Positions 17,501 to 26,500 of a stretch of 27,560 bases of DNA are shown here, piece by piece. Source of the stretch: an uncultured Eubacteriales bacterium (GTDB lineage: Bacteria > Bacillota > Clostridia > Christensenellales > UBA1242); contig CARNVA010000017.1 in the NCBI GenBank assembly GCA_949031345.1, positions 1-27,560 on the forward strand. The letters run 5' to 3'. Within the stretch, counting starts at the first letter, position 1. Every line of letters starts with the position of its first letter. The notes beneath the pieces were generated by a model. That model made no database searches. It was given only the letters and a program-made list of their open reading frames with translations, and was not told where the DNA came from. Position numbers and translations under genes: made by a program.

Positions 17501-20500
17501 AGATGGCGTAATTATTACTCAACCATCAAAGCCTGTTATTGATAAAGATAAAGGCATTAAAACATACACTGCAAACATGTATGCTTCTGTGTTGGCAAAG
17601 GCTACAAATGATACTGTTTACTTGACTGCACAGGTATCAAGAGAGCTTAATGGCTCTAAGGAATTTAAGACCTCAGTTGCAACAGTTGTGCTGGTTGACT
17701 TTAAATTGCAGGAAAATTCAATTGTAGTTGATGAAAAGCCAGAGGGTAATGTTGTAATTTGGCAGGGCGTAAATAAACCTATCACATTTGACTATGACCT
17801 TCTTCCAGAAGATTATGGCGCTGCATCAAATCCAGAGCTTGAAAAGGCAATTGCAGATTTGCGTGCAAAGAGAGATCTTTTCTTAGGCGCACAATATTAT
17901 CCAGCAAGACTTGAAGAGAACGACGAAGGCAGAAGTTATTTGCCGCTTGGGAAAAATAAAGATTACAACAATGGGAATGAAATAGTTGGCAACAACAACG
18001 AAAAACTTGAAGATTATAAATATTTCATAAATTACAAATATGATGAAAATAATGAACTTAAAGTGCAAACAATTGAAGATAGACTCTATTTTGTAAGTGG
18101 TTATGACAGAATTCCAATTTCTGACGATGCTGTTGAAAAACCATTTGATTATAAGTTTGACCCAACTTCAAACTCAATAGTGTTTACTGGAATAAGAATT
18201 GCAAGTGCCGTTCAAATGGTGCTTAAGACTTATATTTCAGCTGGCGGAATTACCAGAGAGATTGAAACTCCATTCACAGTTTCAGTTGAGGCATATTCTG
18301 ACCCAGATCTTCCTCTTCTTATAAAGAGTGCAAAAGATTTTAAAAACTTAAATCCAAACAAGAGCAGCGAAGGTACTACTCCAACTCCACAAGATTATAT
18401 TTTGACAAAGGATATTTTACTTGAAGATTACACAGCTTTTGATACCTCTCTCATAAGAAGCTTGGACGGAAATGGCTATACAATTCATATTCGCTCTTTC
18501 AATATGCCAGAGAATACCTCTACTCTTAATCTTGCTTTGTTTAACAATGTTTCAGAAGATACAATCTTGAAAAATGTACGCGTAAACATTTACAATGGCG
18601 GACAAATTACTGTAAATACATTCAAATATTCTGAAGTGAATATTGCAGGCTTTGCAATTGAAAACGCAGGTATTATCACCAACTGTGAAGTTGTTTCTTA
18701 CTATACTACAAACAGCGCTGTAGGTGATATTGAAGAGCTCAATTATCCTGCTTGCGTTAAACACAATTATCCATCAGGTATAAATGTCACATATACAAGG
18801 GGAGAAAATACCGAGCCAGACTATATCGTTGACAATGCGGATTGGAACACTCAGATTTCTGGTTTTGTAATTTCAAACCAAGGCTCTATTACAAACTCAC
18901 GCGTAGGTGGCGATTCAATCACTGTGCTTGGTGATGAAAAGATGATTGATGGTCAGCCAAGTGGACGCACTTATGCTTCAAAACAAGAGCTTGACACCTT
19001 CTATATGATAGGTCAAGGAAATATGACTGGTTTTGTTGGCAACAACTCAAGCGGGAATATTTCAGCCTGCTTTGTAAAGAAACTTGATATGGAAAATCAG
19101 TCAAAAACCACACAATATTACGCTGCGGGCTTTGTGGGTGTAAACTCTTCAACTATCAATGTTTCATACATCGAAGGCGTGCCTACTGACCCTGCGGTAA
19201 TCCAAGCAGACCCAAATAATTACAGCGTTTATGCTTATGAAGGCTCATCAATTAAATCAAAAATGGGCTATGTAGTTGGTTTTGTATATAATAATGATGC
19301 AAATGGAAAAATAAACGACAGTTATTCAAACATTTTAATTTCAAATACAAATGACTCAAATTCTGTTTACTTGGCTTCAGGTTATGTTTATGAAAATGAA
19401 GGAAAAATAGAAAATGGCTATTCGGCATCTCAAATAAGAAATCAAATGAACACTCAAATGAATTTCTCAGGTGTTAATAGAAGCGGTGAGTTGCTTGCCA
19501 AAGGTGAATATATCAATTGTTATTTCTTCAATAAGCAATATAATGATATAGAAGATACAACTGATGACACTACAGAAACACAAAACAACACTGGTGCTGT
19601 TATGATTCCAGAGCCAGATGAAGAATCTCTCTTCTATGGTTTTGCGATTGCAAATGGTGAAAATGACGGTATTTGGAAGATTATAGAAGACAAAGGCATA
19701 TTCCTTGTCAGCACAGACTTTATCTCAGTTTCTCATAGATATATCTATCGTGTAGACGACAATATTTTTGAAGGCGTTGCTGGCGAAGATGACCAAGGTA
19801 AATATATCCTTCCTTATTCTACTCTTACCTTTACTGACTCATCAACAGAGATAAATACAGCTCTTGGTGGCGAATTTAACCCAATTATAATTAAAGATGC
19901 AGAAGACTTTATCGCAGTGAGCGGAACAAGCACTTCTTCATACATTAAAGAATATTTCAACAGCTCAGCTCTTTGGGGCACTTACAGACTTGTTGATGAT
20001 ATCAACCTTGGAGATATTGCAAGTGGAGATAATGTAATTGCACTTCCATCATCTTCAAAGGCTTTTGCTGGTACATTCTATGGAAATGGCTTTACCATTT
20101 CTGGACTTTCAATTGCGACCGAACAAGAAGGCGTTGGTTTTGGATTGTTTAAATCAATTGAAAAGAGGGGTAGAGGCTCAAACCCTGTTGTTAAAAACCT
20201 TAATATAAATGTGACACAAGTTGACGGAAGTGTTGTGACTATGTCAGGCGCACTTGCCGGTTACATTAAAGATGCTGTCATCATCAGCATTGATATTGAA
20301 TTTGCAGAAAATGCTCAAGTTACAGGACTAAATTTCGCTGGTGGTCTTGCAGGCTTTGTATTTGGCGACAATACAATCAAATGTATTCGAATTGAAAATC
20401 CAAATGTTAAGGCTACTAAGTCACTGCGTGATGATGAAGGCACAAGCAATTACTTTATTTCAAAGCCAGAAGGATCTGACCCTAGGGCTCTTCAAACTTT

Positions 20501-23500
20501 GAGAACAAGAGTAGGCAACAATCTTAATTACAACACCTCTGTTGACGCAAGCATCATTCAAGATACACTTGCAAATTATTCTTATGCAGGTGGAATGTTT
20601 GGCTTTGCCGATATATTTAAGACAAACAATAATGCGTTTGATATCAATCAATCTAAAAATTATGCTATCAAAAATGTGAGAGTTATTGGAGAAGTTTATA
20701 TTGAAGGTCAAGTTGCAGGCGGAGTATTTGGACTTGCGGGTTATCAGACAAATGTTCGTGATATTGGTCTGACTATTACAGGTGGAACAAATTCACATAT
20801 TCTTGCGACAAAATATTTTGCCGGCGGAATAGTAGGCCAATCATTTGGTACATTGACAAGAGTTTTTGCAGTACATGATGATGAAACACAAGATAAGATT
20901 GAAAACAACATGGGCAATTTCTATAACGGAAATGAAGGTGTTGAAAGAGGAAATCTTGACCTGTTCAGCATGCCAGGCACAAACTATACACAAAAATATG
21001 TTGGTGGACTGATAGGGGTTGCATTTAGCGGAAACCTTGAAATATCATATTCAAAACTCAATGTTACTGCACCAAATGCAAGCTATGCAGGCGGCGTAAT
21101 CGGTGGCCTTGAATTAAATGATGCAAGCGCATACCAGCTTGATGTAGAAGGTGGCGGAGACTCTTACTATTCTACTTATTTCATCAATGAAGTATATGCG
21201 ACTGGTGATATTCGTGCAAATATATTTGCAGGTGGTATCATTGGAAGAGTTGTTGGTCAGTCAGCTAGAGTTGGCATGCAGTCAGTAAATGCTTTTAATT
21301 ATTTCACAACTTATAATTATTCAACTGGTGAATATGCCGAAATCGAAGAAGGTACTAAAAACTTCTCAGAATTATTTAAAGTAAATTCTTTAGTAGGTAT
21401 GTTTGCAAATGTAAATGAAAATGGATCAGTCAACGATGTAATTGTAAGCTATTCAGATAATACAGATAACAAACCTGCTTATAATAATTATTTGACCTTT
21501 ATAAAATATGTTGGTTTAGGTGGAGGCGACAACTCTGGAAGCGGAGAAGCTGAAGCAGTTAAGCCAGTTGCTTCTGTGGCTTATTATGAAGGTTATTATA
21601 AAAACAACCAAACAAACGATTTTATTGCCTTAAAACTCTTTGGAGATATAAATGGTAATGAAAGAAATCCATTAAAAGATAATTCAGGAAACATAGTTAG
21701 AGACGAAAACGGCAATATTGTTTATGGTGATTATAAAATTTATGATGATTTGGTTTATTCAATTGAATCACCATCTTCGTTTACAAATTCTTCAGCTGGA
21801 TATCAATATACAAGCACAGGTTTCTTAAATTCTGGTGCATGGAATGTTATAAATTGGGAACATGATGTAAATGATCTTTTCCCAACCATTAAATATAAAC
21901 GTTCAAGCAGCATTATTTATCTTGACAATTATAATATTGAAAAAGTATTTAATACAATAAGTGGAAACAATCATACAGTTTATATTCGTGGACTTGAATC
22001 AGAAGGTTCTGAAAATTATGTGGATATCGATTTGAGGAGTTTCTATGCAAAGCCAGGTAATGATAGTGTAAAGATTAGAAAATTTGCTGGTCGATTGAAG
22101 GGAGGTATGTATCCTGAAACTGGCAAGAAGGTAAGAATTATTACTGACAGAAACTTCATAGAGTCTGTTACTATGGGCTTTAGTGCAATAGATGTTGAAG
22201 TGGTTTATTTACCAACCAAGAATAACGATAATTATATTGAAGTTTACAGTCAAAGCGCTGATGATAATTTAGGTTTATTTATCAACTCTCCTGTTGAGGG
22301 CGTAACAATTACAGGCCTGCAGATGGAAATTAAAAAACCTATCAAGTATTATGTAGGGGGCGATCAAGCTGCAAATGTAGGCTTAATAGCACCTACAATT
22401 GAAAATTCTACAATTTCAAATATTAAGATATTTAATGAATCGAAATTAAATGGAACTTTAATGAATATTGCAAAGAAAGACCAAAGCACAAGCAGAGATG
22501 CTGGTGTTGAGGGAATTTCTCTTAATGCTGGTTTGATTTCAGGAGAATTTTCACATAATTCAACCAACACATCTTCTATTCTTGAAAAAGTGGATATAAG
22601 ATGGTACGGTGACTTAATTTCAGTTGTAAATAATGGTTTCCAAAGTATTACCGATTATTATTTAGGTGGTTATACTGGTATAGTTTATGCTGAAGGTGGT
22701 GAAAAAACATTAACCTTTGAGCTTGATGATTTGAAGAAATTTTCAGATGTGGCTTCAACTAATGCTACGGCAGATATTACTCATATTTCACTTTCAGGCA
22801 CAAGCCCAGTAAACAATGTTTACATGGGCGGATATATTGCCAAAATGGGTAAAGAGGGTTTAACAAGCTTAGATAAAATATCAATTACTCAGAAAAAATC
22901 AATATTTGTTGCATTTAATGTGAATACAAATGTTGTAAATGACTTGGTCGTAGGAAGCATTGTTGGAAATCTTAATGCTAGTAGAAGTAACATAACATTA
23001 GACATGGCAACTTCAAATGTAAAATCATATTTGTTTGTTAATAAGGATTTCTCTGTCGGAAATCTTTATGCTGGTGGAATTGTAGGTAGACTTGGACTAG
23101 CTTTTGGAGTAACAAATGTTGAATCTATTGATTTTAGTGTCACAAGCGGTATAAATAGTGGAGATAACTATCAATTGTCTTCTGAAAAAGAAAAACTGAC
23201 AGGTGTTTATAAACTAGATAAAAATAATCAAGATATTTCAAATTCTCTTTTAAATGTAAATAAGCATGCGTATGTTGGTGGTGTAGTTGGTTATGCGCAA
23301 GGCGGAACATTGTCTGTTGGTGGTGAAATAAACATAAACAAACTTAATACTGAGAAAGAAGTGAATTCATTTAGAATAAAATACACAGGCGCAGAACAAA
23401 TTACAGAAGCAGATGCTGTTAATGTTGGCTCTATTTTGGGTTATACAGAAGGATCAATAAAAATTTCAGGTGATATCAAATCTGATACAGAGATTTATGT

Positions 23501-26500
23501 AGATAGTAGTACAGCAAAAAGAATGAATGTAGGTGGCTTTGTTGGTTGTATAAACAAAGGTGGAGTAAATGAGATTGCCGGTAGCAATATGGCTCAGTTT
23601 GATGGTGCAGTTTATTCAAACAGCCAAAATTTAACTTTTGGTGGAATGGTTGCAAAATTCAATGCTATTGCTAGTGACCATAAAAATGGTTTAAATATTC
23701 AAAATACTTCTTTTGGTGGAGTTGCAAAAGTTTATGGAGAATACAGCCAAGAATCTTCAATTATTGCTGGTGGTACTGTTGGTGAAGTAGCCACAACAAC
23801 AGATTCACAAGATGTTACATCTGGAAATGAAGTAATAAAGAATTTAGTTATGGCTTCAAATATTAACTATGGTGATGTTTTTGTTGAGTATAATCAAACG
23901 CTATTAAAATTAAATTCATATACTTTTGGTGGATTGGTTGGAAAATTCGGCGCTAATACATCAAATGAGTTGGATTTCCAAATTGACAGTAATTATTCTT
24001 TGACTACTTCTCACAACGCTAAGTATAGCACAACTGCAGGTACGGCAAATGCTTTGTTTGGAGAAGGAATTACGACCACAACATCAAATTACTACAACCA
24101 TGCCGTTGCTCTTGCAAATGACGAGTGTGGTATTGATATTGGTTACAACTATAGTAACGGTTATCGTGGATACAACTGGCAAGAAAATGATACTGAAATC
24201 AGTCATTTGTTGTTATCGACTGGAAAAAAATCTAATAATAAAGCTGTTGGACAAAAGTTAAATCCAGCGGTCTATGAAACTAATACTCAAATGAAGAAAG
24301 TTGAAACCTTTAACGGTATGAGTTATTATGTTGTTGAGGGTGGTGCATTCAATGGATCAAGCGATGGACAAATTCGTCTTGAAGATAGTGAAACAAATAA
24401 TCTTAAAAATATTGCAATTATTGGTGGCTCAAGCCAAGAAATTAAATATGAAGGAAATAAAGCAAAAATATCTTCTATTATTGACACATTGTCAGGACAT
24501 TCATTTGTTTCTGGTATGGTTTTAGATGTCTCCATTGATTATGAATTGACTGAAGATGATGACAATGAAATAGTTGCACCTCTCGTAAAAGAGATGCAAG
24601 AAAACAGTACTCTTTATGCAATCAATGTTAAAGGAACATTTGATGTTGGAGGAAACACAAGCCCAATTGTTTCTGGTCTTGTTGGTGTATTAAAATCAGG
24701 TAGAATTTTTGATTGCTCAACAGACTTAGATATAATTTATCGTGCAGGTCTTACAGGTAATGTCTATGGTTTGGCAAACTTGCAAGGTCAAGACACTCAA
24801 ATAGAAGAAAGATTAAGTTATAATAGAATTATTGAAAATACATTTGTTTCAGGAAGTATTTCTACATATATTTCATCAAATGTTTATTCATTTGCAAATT
24901 CAACAAAAAATACAATAGTTAAAAATTGTTATGCGATAAATAAACTTGATTTGAAAGATTACACTGAAATGGAAAACGAAAATAAAGGTGAAGTTTCTGT
25001 TTTTGGTGTAAAACAAGTAAGCAGTAATTCAATTTATGATAACAACTACTATGACTATGACGCTTTAAATCATTTTAGTAGTCATAGCTTAGAAACTCAA
25101 GCTGGAGATGCAAAGAAATATTCCGATTTGAAAGATACTTCATTGAAAGAAGGTACAAATTTGTGGGAAAAAACAGGTTTTGACAACTCAAAATGGACAG
25201 TTGATTTGGCATATAACTATGGATATCCAACTTTAAAATATCAATATTTAAAGCCATCGTCATTTGCTTATCATGACAACAGCGTAAAAACAGAGAATGG
25301 AAAGACTACAAAAGCTTCAATGACGAAACTTGAAAGACTTTTAAATGAAGGACAAACATTTAAAACTTATGATAAACAAGATATAAATCTTAACACGGCG
25401 TTTGAAAATGGAAATTTAAAAAATTTCGAATTATATGATAAATATATACAAGAAAATAAATATGTTAGACTTCCAAATGGTTATGCACCACAAACAACAT
25501 ATAAAAACAGTGAAGGAAATGATGAAGATAAATTTAATTATTTAGGATTCGATTGTTTCTATATGATACCAAATGCTGCTATCCTTACTAATAGACAAAC
25601 AATTTATCAAGAATTTAATAAACATGGAGATGTTGCCGATAAATTTACTACTAATTTCATTTTAAAATACGACATTGATCTAGAGAAAGTAGTAGATAAT
25701 TTGACAGAAGATTATAATAAGTTACGAAATCCTAATAATACAATAATTAACAATTTCTTAGGTAAATTAGATGGTCAAAATAAAACAATCAGTGGAGCTA
25801 AGATAAGATTATTTACAAATATAGGAAAAGAAGATGGACATGAGAGAGAGACATGGGTTAGAAATTTAAGATTGACAGATGTAAATGTTAATGGAACACC
25901 AATTTTATCTAATGAGATTATATCTTCTGAGATCTCAAACATAACAATATCAGGAACAATCAATATTATATCATCCATAGGAGGGGTTGTTGCAAATAAA
26001 GTAAATTCATCCGATTTATATAATATTATAAATTTGGCTGAAGTTAAGACATCAAGCAATCTTGATTATAATTCAAGTATGATAGGAGGTCTTGCTGGAA
26101 TAATAAAAAATAGTAACTTAAAATACTGTGCTAATTATGGACCTATAAATATATTGACCTCAAATGAAACTCCTCAAGTTCTTGCACTTGGTGGTCTCGT
26201 TGGCGTTATGTATGGTGAGAGTGAAATATTATATAGTTATAATGCAACTTCTGTTTTAGGTAATTATGCAAGTGGCTCGCAAGTTTCAACTGCAAAGGGC
26301 AAATTCTTTACAGGTGGTCTTGTTGGCTATATGCATGAGGGTAAAATATTTAATAGTTATAACTCTGGTATGATTAAATCAGGAAATAAAAACAATGTTG
26401 GATCCTCTAATAATACAAAATATAATTTTGGTATTTCTGAAACAGATACATGCTTTGGAGAACAGCAAAAGAATATTGGTAATCATGCTGCTTATGCGGG